Source: Marinimicrobium agarilyticum DSM 16975 (GTDB lineage: Bacteria; Pseudomonadota; Gammaproteobacteria; Pseudomonadales; Cellvibrionaceae). Taken from it: a stretch of DNA of 64,000 nucleotides. Made by a program: the position numbers and the translations under genes. A model generated the notes under the pieces. That model saw only the letters and a list, made by a program, of their open reading frames with translations. It ran no database searches and was not told the origin of the DNA. Shown here piece after piece: positions 34,252 to 42,922 of the stretch (the stretch's first letter is position 1; each line of letters opens with the position of its first letter). The stretch is from positions 1-64,000 of the forward strand of contig NZ_AUHU01000007.1 in the NCBI RefSeq assembly GCF_000423345.1, written 5' to 3'.

Positions 34252-35622
34252 ATGCGAGCCCCTCGAATGAGTACCCAGCCCTACCTGGACACCCTCAAAA
34301 CCCTTTCCAACCGGCTGGTCAACCTGCAAAAACCCATCCGCATCCTGGATGCCATCAAGTGGACGCCGGACATTGAGCAGGCTTTCCGGGCCAGTGGCGG
34401 ACGTGCCCTGCCCCGTGTCGACGCCGACTACTATCAGCGCCAGCCCCTGGGTTTTGACCCCGAGCAACTGGACCGCGAGCTTTTGGAGTTGGACCGGGAC
34501 ATTCGGCGCCAACTGGGCCGGGGCGATGCTCTGGGCAAGATTCTGCAGGCCACCGTTGAGCAATACCAACTGGTGGTACAGCTGTTGCGCCACCGGGGCC
34601 GCCCCGAGTTCGGTGACTTCAGCCGGCAGCTCTACGGGTCGGCCAGCGACCGGATTCGCGGTGATCGCAAGACGCTTCGCACTTTGGGGGAGCGCTTGTG
34701 CGAGGTTTTCTCTCTGCCGGCGGTGGAACATCTCAACCGCCCCTACCGAAATGATATCGATGCCGAAACGGCCGTGAGCATGCTGCGCCAACGCATGGAC
34801 CGCTATTTCGGTCGGGGTCAGGTCCGGGTGGCGATCAGCGATGACATCGTCTCTGACGCCGCGGCCGGGGGTGACGGCATCAAAGTGAACCGCCGGGCAC
34901 ATTTTTCCGAGCTGGATATTCAGGTACTGGAGGTGCACGAGGGCTGGGTTCATATCGGCACGACGCTCAATGGTCGGGAACAGCCCTGGGCGACCTGGCT
35001 GAGCGTGGGCTCGCCACGAATTACGGCCATCCAGGAGGGCATGGCGGTCTTGATGGAAACGCTGACGTTCAGCTCTTTCCCCCAGCGCGCACGCCGTGTC
35101 AGTGACCGGGTGGTGGCGGTGGACCTGGCGGAACAGGGGGCGGATTTCTGTGAGGTGTACCGCCACTTTCTGGACAGGGGCGTCAGCGAGCACGACAGTT
35201 ACCGGGTGACCCAGCGGGTTTTTCGCGGCGGGCAGGTGGCCGGAGACCAGGGCTCGGTGTTTACCAAGGATATTTCTTATGTGAAGGGCTTTGTGGAGAA
35301 TGTGAATTTTATCCGCAGCGCCATTCAGTCGGGGGTGCCGGAGATCATTCCGATGTTGTTTGTGGGAAAAGTGACTTTGGACGACCTTCCGCTACTGTAC
35401 GAACGCTACCTGGAAGGTGTAATCTCCGCTCCCCGGCATGTGCCGCCCATGTTCCGCGATTTGAACGGCCTTTATGTGTGGTTCGGGTTTTCCAGCAGTC
35501 TGTCGCTGATGAACATCGCCCGCATACAGCAGCATTTCAGCAAGTTGTTTGACTCGATGCCCGCCACAGCGCCGCTGTACGCCGGTTCGAGCGACACCAA
35601 GCGGGATGCCGAACTGGATTAA
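34252..35622 (+). CDS. DUF1704 / QEGLA-motif putative metallopeptidase
   Basis: The 456-residue protein contains VHEGWVHIGTTLNG (an HExxH-like HEGWVH motif), QEGMAVLMETLTF (the QEGLA signature) and a C-terminal helical domain. The family is often called flavohaemoglobin-expression-modulating QEGLA protein and relates to eukaryotic tubulin tyrosine-peptidases, so a zinc peptidase role is likely. Its substrate is unknown. Either ATG 34252 or ATG 34267 could be the start; neither has a strong ribosome site. A small unknown gene follows after 12 bases. Confidence 0.82.
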   Translation: MRAPRMSTQPYLDTLKTLSNRLVNLQKPIRILDAIKWTPDIEQAFRASGGRALPRVDADYYQRQPLGFDPEQLDRELLELDRDIRRQLGRGDALGKILQATVEQYQLVVQLLRHRGRPEFGDFSRQLYGSASDRIRGDRKTLRTLGERLCEVFSLPAVEHLNRPYRNDIDAETAVSMLRQRMDRYFGRGQVRVAISDDIVSDAAAGGDGIKVNRRAHFSELDIQVLEVHEGWVHIGTTLNGREQPWATWLSVGSPRITAIQEGMAVLMETLTFSSFPQRARRVSDRVVAVDLAEQGADFCEVYRHFLDRGVSEHDSYRVTQRVFRGGQVAGDQGSVFTKDISYVKGFVENVNFIRSAIQSGVPEIIPMLFVGKVTLDDLPLLYERYLEGVISAPRHVPPMFRDLNGLYVWFGFSSSLSLMNIARIQQHFSKLFDSMPATAPLYAGSSDTKRDAELD

Positions 35623-35634
35623 TGCTTTCGACTT

Positions 35635-35982
35635 ATGATGCACTACAAAATTGTTCTGACGGGCAGTGGAATTATGGTGGACCATTACGGCAGCCCGGAG
35701 CCGGTAATGGGGTTTGTGACGTGCCGTTTGCTGAAGGCGGATTCTGAGAAGCTGGCGGTGGCGACGGTGAAGCGGGATATTCTGGTTCAGTGGAATCAGA
35801 GTTTTAACGCGGATCGTAAGGCGGGCCTACCGAAGCTCTCGGTGGAGCAGATCAAGCCGGTGAATCCGTTGTTGAGCCGCAAACCGAAGCACGATTTCTA
35901 TTTTTATGTGTCGGAGGAGCAGCGCGAGGAGCACCTCCAGGAGCTGACTCAACCCAAACGGCGCTGGTTCAAGAAGAAATAG
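35635..35982 (+). CDS. small protein of unknown function downstream of DUF1704 gene
   Basis: I do not recognise this 115-residue protein. It is predicted cytoplasmic, without membrane helices, and ends in a basic tail (QPKRRWFKKK). The middle region (KLAVATVKRDILVQWNQSFN) looks like a mixed alpha/beta fold. It begins 12 bases after the QEGLA gene, suggesting cotranscription. Its stop codon overlaps the AGTCCGG outer end of a hairpin element. Confidence 0.65.
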   Translation: MMHYKIVLTGSGIMVDHYGSPEPVMGFVTCRLLKADSEKLAVATVKRDILVQWNQSFNADRKAGLPKLSVEQIKPVNPLLSRKPKHDFYFYVSEEQREEHLQELTQPKRRWFKKK

Positions 35983-35999
35983 TCCGGCGGCTACCATGG

Positions 36000-36122
36000 A
36001 GTCCGGTGCGAGAAGGGAGGGTGTGCCGAAGACCCGCCGTAAACCCTTCCCTGGGGGCTTCTCATCGGCATCCATGCCTCAGAGAGTCTTCGGCACACCC
36101 TCCCTTCTCGCACCTCAGTGCC
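36000..36122 (-). repeat. variable-stem hairpin element, copy 5 (unpaired)
   Basis: Arms 36005-36033 and 36086-36114 are a perfect 29 bp stem. The 52 nt core (36034-36085) is of the copy 1 type, with GGCA-UGGA-UGCC and CCC-AGGGAA-GGG hairpins on the minus strand. It lies in the convergent gap between the small unknown gene and ung. A duplicated AGTCCGG precedes it at 35981-35987. Confidence 0.92.
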
Positions 36123-36175
36123 ATCCCAACCCTATTAAAGGTGTAGGTCGGGTAAGTGAAACGCCACCCGACAAA

Positions 36176-36871
36176 TCAACCCTCCGGCAAACACCAATCA
36201 ACCGGCTTCTCCCCCCGACTCACCAGGTACTGGTTCGCCTGGGAAAAGTGCCCACACCCGATAAACCCCCGATGCGCCGACAGCGGCGAGGGATGCGGTG
36301 CGCGCAACACGAGGTGTTTCTGCCGGTCCACGAACTGGGCTTTTTTCTGGGCGTAGCTGCCCCAGAGCAGGAATACCACTCCTTCCCTTTCGCGGTTGAT
36401 GATGTCGATGGCTTTGTCGGTGAATTGCTCCCAGCCCTGGCGCTGGTGGGAGCCGGCTTTGGCCTGTTCGACGGTGAGGGTGGCGTTGAGCAGCAGCACT
36501 CCCTGGTCGGCCCAGCTTTGGAGGGAGCCGTGGTTGGGTCGGGGGCAGTTCTGGTCTCGCTCGAGTTCTTTGAAGATGTTTTGCAACGAGGGTGGCGCGG
36601 GTACTCCGGGCTGGACGGAGAAGCAGAGGCCGTGGGCCTGGTTCGGGCCGTGGTAGGGGTCTTGCCCCAGGATGACGACTTTGACCTGGTCGAGCGGTGT
36701 GGAGTTGAAGGCGTTGAAGATGTTTTTGGACGGCGGGAAGATGGTTTTGCCCTGTTGCTTTTCCTGGAGTAGGAATTGTTTGAGGTTTTGCATGTAGGGC
36801 TGTTGGAATTCGGGCTCGAGGTGGCTGAGCCAGCTGGGTTCCAAGTCGATTTTCTTTTGCGCGTCCGCCAT
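36176..36871 (-). CDS. ung: Ung, uracil-DNA glycosylase
   Basis: The 231-residue family 1 enzyme has the water-activating loop [18 protein letters not shown], the uracil-binding [11 protein letters not shown] and the DNA-intercalation loop [13 protein letters not shown]. It removes uracil from DNA. ATG 36871 (MADAQKK) follows GGGAAAGG; a TTG four codons earlier is less likely. Confidence 0.96.
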   Translation of the reverse strand: MADAQKKIDLEPSWLSHLEPEFQQPYMQNLKQFLLQEKQQGKTIFPPSKNIFNAFNSTPLDQVKVVILGQDPYHGPNQAHGLCFSVQPGVPAPPSLQNIFKELERDQNCPRPNHGSLQSWADQGVLLLNATLTVEQAKAGSHQRQGWEQFTDKAIDIINREREGVVFLLWGSYAQKKAQFVDRQKHLVLRAPHPSPLSAHRGFIGCGHFSQANQYLVSRGEKPVDWCLPEG

Positions 36872-36952
36872 AACCTTTCCCAAGCTGTTTGCGTTTAGCG
36901 GGTCAATTTAGCATTGATTGTCCAGAACGAAAACCTGCGGGAAGTGCATTGG

Positions 36953-37075
36953 GTCCGGCTCGGGATGGGGTATACCGGTTATAGACCCGCCGTGAACCCA
37001 TCCATGGGGGCTTCTCATCGGCATCCATGCCTCAGAGAGTCTATAACCGGTATACCCCACCCCGAGCCTCAGTGC
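36953..37075 (-). repeat. variable-stem hairpin element, copy 6
   Basis: Arms 36957-36986 and 37039-37068 pair over 30 bases. The single difference (36965 against 37060) gives a G-U pair on minus-strand RNA but an A-C mismatch on plus-strand RNA. The core (36987-37038) is identical to that of copy 1, with two UGGA-loop hairpins on the minus strand. The stem differs from copy 1. Confidence 0.92.
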
Positions 37076-37112
37076 GAACATCAACCTTCAACACATCACC
37101 GTGGATGCTAAT

Positions 37113-37236
37113 GGCACTGAGGGCCGCTGTCGGGTGCACTGTTCCCAGACCGTGGAGCGAGGGACTCGCGATTCGAGCCCCCAGGGATGGGTTTACGGCG
37201 TGTCTGGGAACAGTGCACCCGACAGCGGACCGGACC
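37113..37236 (+). repeat. variable-stem hairpin element, copy 7
   Basis: Arms 37124-37150 and 37202-37228 form a perfect 27 bp stem. The 51 nt core (37151-37201) matches copy 2 except for compensatory changes in the first hairpin: GCGAG-GGA-CUCGC instead of GCGGG-GGA-CCCGC. Outer flanks are GGCACTGAGG and CCGGACC. Confidence 0.92.
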
Positions 37237-37351
37237 AGACGCCACTTGCCAAAGTTGTTGCGATGGTAGCATCGCGTGTAATTATGGCGGGTGCGCTTCG
37301 CTTACCGCGCCCTACGTGTGGATCTTGGTGTAGAGCGCGGATTACGCAACG

Positions 37352-38524
37352 CTAGATGCAGTACTCTTTCAGGGGCGGGAAGCCGTTGAACTCCACAGCA
37401 CTGTAAGAGGTAGTGTAGGCACCGGTAGAGAGCCAGTAGAGGCGGTCACCGATGGCCAGGTTCAGCGGCATCGGGTACTTGTGGTGCTCGTACATAATAT
37501 CCGCACTGTCACAGGTCGGGCCCGCGATCACCGAATCCTCCAGCTCGCCCCGCTTCTCCGTGTAGATCGGGAACTTGATCGACTCGTCCATCGTCTCGAT
37601 CAGGCCCGAAAACTTGCCCACGTCGGTAAACACCCAGCGGTGCAACGCTGTGCGGGACTTGCGGGAAATCAACACCACCTCACTGACCAGAATACCGGCA
37701 TTGGCGATCAGCGAGCGACCGGGCTCGATGATGATCTCGGGGAAGTCCTTGCCGAAATCCTCCTCCAGAAAACGGGTGATTTCCTGAGCGTAAGTCTCCA
37801 GATCGTTGGTGCGGGTCATATAATTGGCCGGGAAGCCACCGCCCATGTTGATCATCTTCAGCTCAATGCCATCTTCCTCTTTGAGCCGCTCGAAGATGAC
37901 CTTCACCTTGCCCAGGGCCGCGTCCCAACTGCTGATTTCCCGCTGCTGGGAACCGACGTGGAACGAAACGCCGTAGGGCACCAGGCCCAGGTCGCGCGCG
38001 AGGATCAACAAGTCCATCGCCATGTCGATCTCACAACCGAACTTGCGGGACAGGGGCCAGTCGGCCGTCAAGGTGCCTTCGGTGAGAATCCGGACATAAA
38101 TTTTCGCGCCGGGGGCCGCCCGGGCGATGTTGCGCAGGTCCGCCTCCGAGTCGGTGGCGAACATACGTACGCCCTTCTCGTAGAAGTAACGAATGTCCCG
38201 GCTTTTCTTGATGGTATTGCCATAACTGATGCGCTCCGGGCTCACCCCGAACGGCAACACCTTGTCCAACTCATAGATGGAGGCGATGTCGAAATTTGCG
38301 CCACGATCGGCCAGCATCTGGAGGATGGCCGGTGCCGGATTCGCTTTTACCGCATAGAAGATATTGGCGTAAGGGAAGTTGTCCTCCAACGCCTGATAGT
38401 GCTGCGCGATCATTTCCGTATCGATGACCACGAACGGTGTCTCTTTGGTGTCGGCGAATTGCTTCAGCCGTGCAAAGGTCACATCGTCGTAGTAATCCTT
38501 AAGCTGAATCGGCGAGTCGGTCAT
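37352..38524 (-). CDS. speC: SpeC-like ornithine decarboxylase (PLP fold type III)
   Basis: The 390-residue enzyme has the PLP-binding Lys in IFYAVKANPAP, SFHVGSQQ, the MGGGFPANY phosphate loop, IIEPGRSLI, and GPTCDSADIMYE with the active-site Cys. It resembles pseudomonad SpeC along its whole length and should convert ornithine to putrescine. Related enzymes may also use lysine. ATG 38524 follows AGGGGG; the upstream in-frame ATG at 38563 is not conserved. It lies 178 bp downstream of ectB with a hairpin between. Confidence 0.9.
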   Translation of the reverse strand: MTDSPIQLKDYYDDVTFARLKQFADTKETPFVVIDTEMIAQHYQALEDNFPYANIFYAVKANPAPAILQMLADRGANFDIASIYELDKVLPFGVSPERISYGNTIKKSRDIRYFYEKGVRMFATDSEADLRNIARAAPGAKIYVRILTEGTLTADWPLSRKFGCEIDMAMDLLILARDLGLVPYGVSFHVGSQQREISSWDAALGKVKVIFERLKEEDGIELKMINMGGGFPANYMTRTNDLETYAQEITRFLEEDFGKDFPEIIIEPGRSLIANAGILVSEVVLISRKSRTALHRWVFTDVGKFSGLIETMDESIKFPIYTEKRGELEDSVIAGPTCDSADIMYEHHKYPMPLNLAIGDRLYWLSTGAYTTSYSAVEFNGFPPLKEYCI

Positions 38525-38657
38525 GGCACCCCCTGGGAGTATCGAATTAGCGTCAACGTGCACTGTGCGGTCGATCGCGGGCGGCGATTGAATACAAGTT
38601 TTCAGTGCTTGGCAAGCATTATTTTAGACGCTTTGGGGAGGTCTTGCTGAGGAAGGG

Positions 38658-38691
38658 AACGGGTCCGCGCCACGCAAGGCGCGGACCCGTT
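38658..38691 (-). terminator. hairpin between ectB and speC
   Basis: A 14 bp perfect stem (38658-38671 with 38678-38691) with a 6 nt loop lies 11 bases after the ectB stop. The T-run is weak on both strands. Confidence 0.65.
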
Positions 38692-38702
38692 TCAGGTGAG
38701 TC

Positions 38703-39977
38703 TTAGTGCCCCTCACCCGTGATCATTTTGCGCTGTTTCTCCACCAGTGCCGCGAGCGAATCGCGCACGACCTGAAGGCCTTCCCGCAGGATCTCCTCCT
38801 CGATCAGCAATGAGGGCAGGAACTTCAGCACCTGATCGTCGGCACCGGCGGTTTCCATCACCAGACCGCGGGAAAAGGCTTCCTGGGAGGCTTCGCTGGC
38901 CAGGCCGGTGGCCATTTCAACCCCCCAGACCATACCGACGCCGCGCACTTGGGGCTCGAGCTCGGGGAAGTCGGCCGCCATTTTCTTCAGCTCTTCCTCG
39001 ATGATCTGACCTTTGTATTCGACCACCTTGCCCATGTCGTCGTTATCCCAGTAACTCAGGGCCTGGGTGGATGCGACGAAGGCCAGGTTGTTGCCCCGGA
39101 AGGTGCCGGTGTGCTCACCGGGAGACCACTGGTCCAGCTCCGGGCGCATCAACAGCAGCGCCATGGGCAGGCCGCCACCGATAGACTTGGACAGGCACAC
39201 CATGTCGGGATGGATACCCGCGCGCTCGAAGCTGAAGAAGGTACCGGTCCGGCCGTTACCGACCTGGATGTCATCAATGATCAACAGAATATCGAACTCG
39301 CGGCAGAGCTCTTCGAGCTTCTTCAACCATTCGACGCTGGCGACGTTGATACCACCTTCGCCCTGAACGGTTTCCACAATGATGGCGGCGGGCAGGTCCA
39401 CACCGCTGCTGCCGTCAGAGAGGAATTTGCGCATGTATTCAATGGAGTCCACGCCTTCGCCCAGGAAGCCGTCAAACGGCATGAAAGCGGTGTTGGCGCG
39501 CGAGCCATAGGACTCGTCCTTATAGAAGTAGTTGCCGGTCACACCCAGCGCACCCATGGTCAAGCCGTGGTAGCCATTGGTAAACGCGATGATATTGGAG
39601 CGGCGCTTGATCATCCGGGCCAGCTTGAGGGCGGTTTCAACGGCGTTTGTGCCGGTCGGGCCGGTGAACTGCATTTTGTACTGCAGGCCACGTGGTGCCA
39701 GGATGGTGTCGCGGAACTTGGTCATGAAATCGCGCTTGGCGATAGTCGCTTTGTCCAGACCGTGGACAATGCCTTTGTGCTGGAGGTATTCGATCAGCGC
39801 TTCGGTGATTTTCGGGTTGTTGTGTCCGTAGTTCAGGGTGCCCGCACCGGCAAAGAAGTCGATGAAGCGGTTGCCGTTCTCGTCAAACAGTTCCGAACCC
39901 TCGGCTTTGTCAAAAACGACGGGGAAGGAACGCACATAGCCACGAACCTCGGACTCCATCTCTTCGAAAATTCTCAT
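38703..39977 (-). CDS. ectB: EctB-type diaminobutyrate--2-oxoglutarate transaminase
   Basis: The 424-residue class III aminotransferase has FIDFFAGAGTLNYGHNNP, FTGPTGTNAVETALKLAR, NGYHGLTMGALGVTGN, LLIIDDIQVGNGRTGTF and the PLP Lys in CLSKSIGGGLPMALLL, all matching EctB. It makes L-2,4-diaminobutyrate, the first ectoine intermediate. ectA and ectC are not next to it, so the diaminobutyrate may serve another route. GAGGAA six bases before the ATG supports the start. Confidence 0.9.
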   Translation of the reverse strand: MRIFEEMESEVRGYVRSFPVVFDKAEGSELFDENGNRFIDFFAGAGTLNYGHNNPKITEALIEYLQHKGIVHGLDKATIAKRDFMTKFRDTILAPRGLQYKMQFTGPTGTNAVETALKLARMIKRRSNIIAFTNGYHGLTMGALGVTGNYFYKDESYGSRANTAFMPFDGFLGEGVDSIEYMRKFLSDGSSGVDLPAAIIVETVQGEGGINVASVEWLKKLEELCREFDILLIIDDIQVGNGRTGTFFSFERAGIHPDMVCLSKSIGGGLPMALLLMRPELDQWSPGEHTGTFRGNNLAFVASTQALSYWDNDDMGKVVEYKGQIIEEELKKMAADFPELEPQVRGVGMVWGVEMATGLASEASQEAFSRGLVMETAGADDQVLKFLPSLLIEEEILREGLQVVRDSLAALVEKQRKMITGEGH

Positions 39978-40220
39978 TGAAAATTCCTCGTTGTGATCAA
40001 AAGGTGAATGGCTTCATCCGGCCTACCCGCGAGCGGCGCCCAGACCCCGGGCCGCCGCCATCGTATCGTGCTTCACCACCCTCCAGGGTGGCAGGACAGC
40101 ACCGAATGGACCAAAAACGGCCAATTACTATAGAGAAACTTAGAGTTCAAAGCAAGTTTGAGCAACCCGCAAAATGCCCTGGAGCCCTGCTTTGGCGGGG
40201 GTTTGGCGAGTTTTGGGCAT

Positions 40221-40250
40221 AAAAAAACCCGGCTGCAAAGCGCCGGGTTT
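40221..40250 (-). terminator. terminator of the ahpC-type gene
   Basis: AAACCCGGC (40225-40233) pairs with GCCGGGTTT (40242-40250). On the minus strand a run of seven T follows at 40221-40227. Confidence 0.88.
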
Positions 40251-40269
40251 CCTTCGTGCTGAAAGCGAT

Positions 40270-40872
40270 TTACAGCTTGCCGCTGTTCTCGCCCAGGTAC
40301 TTCGCAACACCTTCCGGAGACGCGTCCATACCTTTATCGCCCTGCTTCCAGCCAGCCGGGCAGACTTCGCCGTGCTCCTGGTGGAACGCCAGCGCGTCAA
40401 CCATGCGCAGCATCTCGTCAACGTTGCGACCCAGCGGCAGATCGTTGACCACTTGGTGGCGAACCACGCCGTCTTCGTCGATCAGGAAGGAGCCGCGGAA
40501 AGCCACGCCACCTTCGGACTCAACGTCGTAGGCCTGGCAGATTTCGTGCTTAACATCCGCCGCCAGGGTGTACTTGACCTGGCCAATGCCGCCTTCGTCG
40601 ACCGGGGTGTTACGCCAAGCGTTGTGGGTGAACTGAGAGTCGATAGACACACCGATCACTTCCACGTTGCGCTTTTTGAACTCCTCGACGCGATGATCGA
40701 ACGCAATCAGCTCAGAGGGGCACACGAAGGTGAAGTCCAGCGGATAGAAGAAGACCACAGCCTTCTTGCCCTTGATCGCCGAGTGCAGGTTGAATTCATC
40801 AACGATCTCGCCGCTACCCAGTACCGCGGCAACGGTAAAATCGGGTGCGGATTTGCCTACTAATACGCCCAT
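40270..40872 (-). CDS. 2-Cys peroxiredoxin (AhpC/Prx1 type)
   Basis: The 200-residue thiol peroxidase has the peroxidatic Cys in PLDFTFVCPSELIAF and the resolving Cys in HGEVCPAGWKQGD, with VFRGSFLID-type sequence as in Prx1 enzymes. It reduces hydrogen peroxide and organic peroxides. ATG 40872 follows AGGAG by seven bases; an upstream TTG is rejected. It is near ferredoxin and bacterioferritin genes, in line with an oxidative-stress and iron theme. Confidence 0.93.
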   Translation of the reverse strand: MGVLVGKSAPDFTVAAVLGSGEIVDEFNLHSAIKGKKAVVFFYPLDFTFVCPSELIAFDHRVEEFKKRNVEVIGVSIDSQFTHNAWRNTPVDEGGIGQVKYTLAADVKHEICQAYDVESEGGVAFRGSFLIDEDGVVRHQVVNDLPLGRNVDEMLRMVDALAFHQEHGEVCPAGWKQGDKGMDASPEGVAKYLGENSGKL

Positions 40873-41177
40873 GTTCAATCTCCTGATTTAGTGGACATTT
40901 AACGGTGAAAAAAGCCCGTATGCCTACTGCCCGAGGTCTCACCGAGAACGACGAAACAGGCAATAAACATTTGGCTAAACAAAGACTTAGTCACCACCGC
41001 GGAGGGTTCCGGGTCATGACTTCAATGCATTAAATAACAGCCGGGTATCATACAGCCCGAAAGGTTTCGGTTCTATTGAATTTCTAAATCATCCTGACAG
41101 CCAGAAACTATATAAATCAAACCTATCGACTCCGCCAACAAGATAGCTACGCAAATGTTAATTGTTCTCAGATATTA

Positions 41178-41206
41178 TTGACATAAATTCTCATTACTAT
41201 TACATT
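41178..41206 (+). promoter_or_regulatory. sigma-70 promoter of the bfd gene, with Fur-like spacer
   Basis: TTGACA (41178-41183), a 17 bp spacer and TACATT (41201-41206) form a near-consensus promoter 34 bp before the bfd start. The spacer contains ATTCTCATTACTATTA, which resembles half of a Fur box. bfd genes are commonly iron-repressed through Fur, so an overlapping operator is plausible. Confidence 0.65.
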
Positions 41207-41239
41207 GTTCATATCTTGAGCATATCCGGAGTTTTTCGC

Positions 41240-41452
41240 ATGTACGTTTGCGTGTGCAAGGGCATCACTGACCACCAGATCAAAGACGCTGTTTACGCTG
41301 GCGCCACTACGGTTGGCAAGCTGCGCAAGGCTCTCGGGGTCGCCAGCCAGTGCGGCAAGTGCACCTGCCTGACACGGGAGCTGATTGATGAAACGCTCCA
41401 GACTACTCAGCACGCCGACGCAGAGCCGCTCTACTACGCCGTCGCGGTCTGA
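41240..41452 (+). CDS. bfd: bacterioferritin-associated ferredoxin
   Basis: The 70-residue protein has the four [2Fe-2S] ligands MYVCVCKG and SQCGKCTC, matching Bfd. It reduces the ferric core of bacterioferritin to release iron. ATG 41240 is preceded by CGGAG. An upstream ATG at 41162 lies in the promoter and is rejected. bfr follows after 146 bp on the same strand. Confidence 0.93.
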   Translation: MYVCVCKGITDHQIKDAVYAGATTVGKLRKALGVASQCGKCTCLTRELIDETLQTTQHADAEPLYYAVAV

Positions 41453-41598
41453 ACCGCACTGAAAATCAGTAGTATTACTATTAAATTTTCTTTATATATC
41501 AAGCACTTAGAAAGAAGTCCTGCTTGACACTCCTGCCTTCTACGCCCACACTTTAGCGTTGTATCAATTCAATCGCCCACCCATCGACGGAGACGGTT

Positions 41599-42078
41599 AT
41601 GAAAGGCGACGCTAAAGTCATTGAAATTCTGAACAAATGCCTCGGGAACGAACTGGTGGCCATTAACCAGTACTTCCTCCACGCCCGCATGTATAAAGAT
41701 TGGGGGCTGAAAGAACTCGCCGATCACGAATACGAAGAGTCCATCGACGAGATGAAGCACGCGGATATGCTGATCGAACGTATCCTGTTTCTGGAGGGGC
41801 TCCCCAACCTTCAGGATCTGGGCAAACTGCTGATCGGTGAGAACACCGAGGAAATGCTGGCCTCAGACCTGAAACTTGAGCTGGCCGCCATTCCCGACCT
41901 GCGCGACGGCATTGAGTACTGTGAGTCGGTACGGGACTACGGCAGTCGCGATCTGCTGAAATCCATTCTTGAGTCCGAAGAGGAACATGTCGACTGGCTG
42001 GAAACCCAGCTGTCACTGATCGACAAGGTCGGTATCCAGAATTACCTGCAGTCCAAAATGGGTGGCGGCGAAGAATAA
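41599..42078 (+). CDS. bfr: bacterioferritin
   Basis: The 159-residue ferritin-like subunit has ferroxidase residues in [40 protein letters not shown] and [16 protein letters not shown], and Met52-like haem-ligand positioning (EMKHADM). It stores iron and, with Bfd, recycles it. GGAG six bases before ATG supports the start. Confidence 0.95.
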   Translation: MKGDAKVIEILNKCLGNELVAINQYFLHARMYKDWGLKELADHEYEESIDEMKHADMLIERILFLEGLPNLQDLGKLLIGENTEEMLASDLKLELAAIPDLRDGIEYCESVRDYGSRDLLKSILESEEEHVDWLETQLSLIDKVGIQNYLQSKMGGGEE

Positions 42079-42115
42079 CCGCCGCGATAGCTCGGGGCGC
42101 CGTTCCGTTGGCCTG

Positions 42116-42892
42116 CTAGTTCAGCAGGCCAAACACTCCCAGTGAGTATGAGCGACGCTCTTCCGCCCCCTTAAGCTCATCGGGGTCAATGGTGGAGCCG
42201 ACGGTGAGATTGGCCCGCCGAAAACGGGTATTCCCGGTCCCACGGTCAAACCCGACGGGCACCGGACCGGAGAATTCGTACGCCAACAGGTCCCCGGGCT
42301 CTACACCCACGGTGACCGGAAAGCTCACGCGCACCTCCCCACTCTGCTCAATCACGACGGCGGGGCTCTGCCAGACCACGACCAGCTGTTCTCCGACCGG
42401 GCGAAGCACGCTCACCGCAACCTCTCCCGAGGCTTCAAAGTACCCGGCCACACCCGTCAGGGTGCCCGAGTTGGGAATGGGGTGAGCCAGATCCACCAGG
42501 GTCAACGCCTCATCACCCCGCTGGGAGCGGCTGACAAGCTCGCCGCCGACGTAATCCAGCAGATCCGCCTGAAACAGAAACCCCCGATAACTGTCAATCT
42601 GATTCTGAACGAACTCTCGCACCAGACCCCGAAGCTCAGTGGACTCTTCCACCCGGGAGGACTTCTCGGTTCTGAGCACGCCGATTATCCGCTCGCGCTC
42701 CTCTAGCTCTGTCCGAAGCTGTTCCTCACGCACGCGAAGCTCGCTGATCTGATCGCTTGCCTGTTCCACTTCCCGCTCCAGTTCGGCGTTCTCCTGCCGC
42801 AACTGCTGAACATCCGGCTGAGTCACACAAGCCGTCAGCAACAGGGGGGTGAACACCATCAGCGAGCGTCTGAGTATCGTCCTGTTCATCAT
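42116..42892 (-). CDS. coiled-coil lipoprotein of unknown function
   Basis: The 258-residue protein has a lipobox (PLLLTACVTQ), a coiled coil rich in Glu, Arg and Leu (about 25-90), and a C-terminal beta-rich domain (SGTLTGVAGYFEASGEVAV...VSFPVTVGVEPGD). I recognise no family. GAGGAG sits before the ATG. It follows the Ser/Thr kinase gene by 30 bases, so it probably belongs to that operon. Confidence 0.7.
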   Translation of the reverse strand: MMNRTILRRSLMVFTPLLLTACVTQPDVQQLRQENAELEREVEQASDQISELRVREEQLRTELEERERIIGVLRTEKSSRVEESTELRGLVREFVQNQIDSYRGFLFQADLLDYVGGELVSRSQRGDEALTLVDLAHPIPNSGTLTGVAGYFEASGEVAVSVLRPVGEQLVVVWQSPAVVIEQSGEVRVSFPVTVGVEPGDLLAYEFSGPVPVGFDRGTGNTRFRRANLTVGSTIDPDELKGAEERRSYSLGVFGLLN

Positions 42893-42922
42893 GGAAACTC
42901 CTCACGTAAAGCCGGGTTGCGA

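Larger units (their letters stand above)
36884..37351. other. speC-ung spacer carrying two hairpin elements
   Basis: The spacer of about 470 bp between two minus-strand genes holds elements 6 and 7. The 55 bp between them is bounded by CCTCAGTGC (37067-37075) and GCACTGAGG (37114-37122) as an inverted pair. No gene is supported. Confidence 0.7.

Noticed and set aside
29420-37236. CRISPR array or integron attC sites
   Set aside because: Copies are hundreds to thousands of bases apart, lack uniform direct repeats with spacers, and do not carry the attC RYYYAAC/GTTRRRY boxes; no cas or integrase gene is near.
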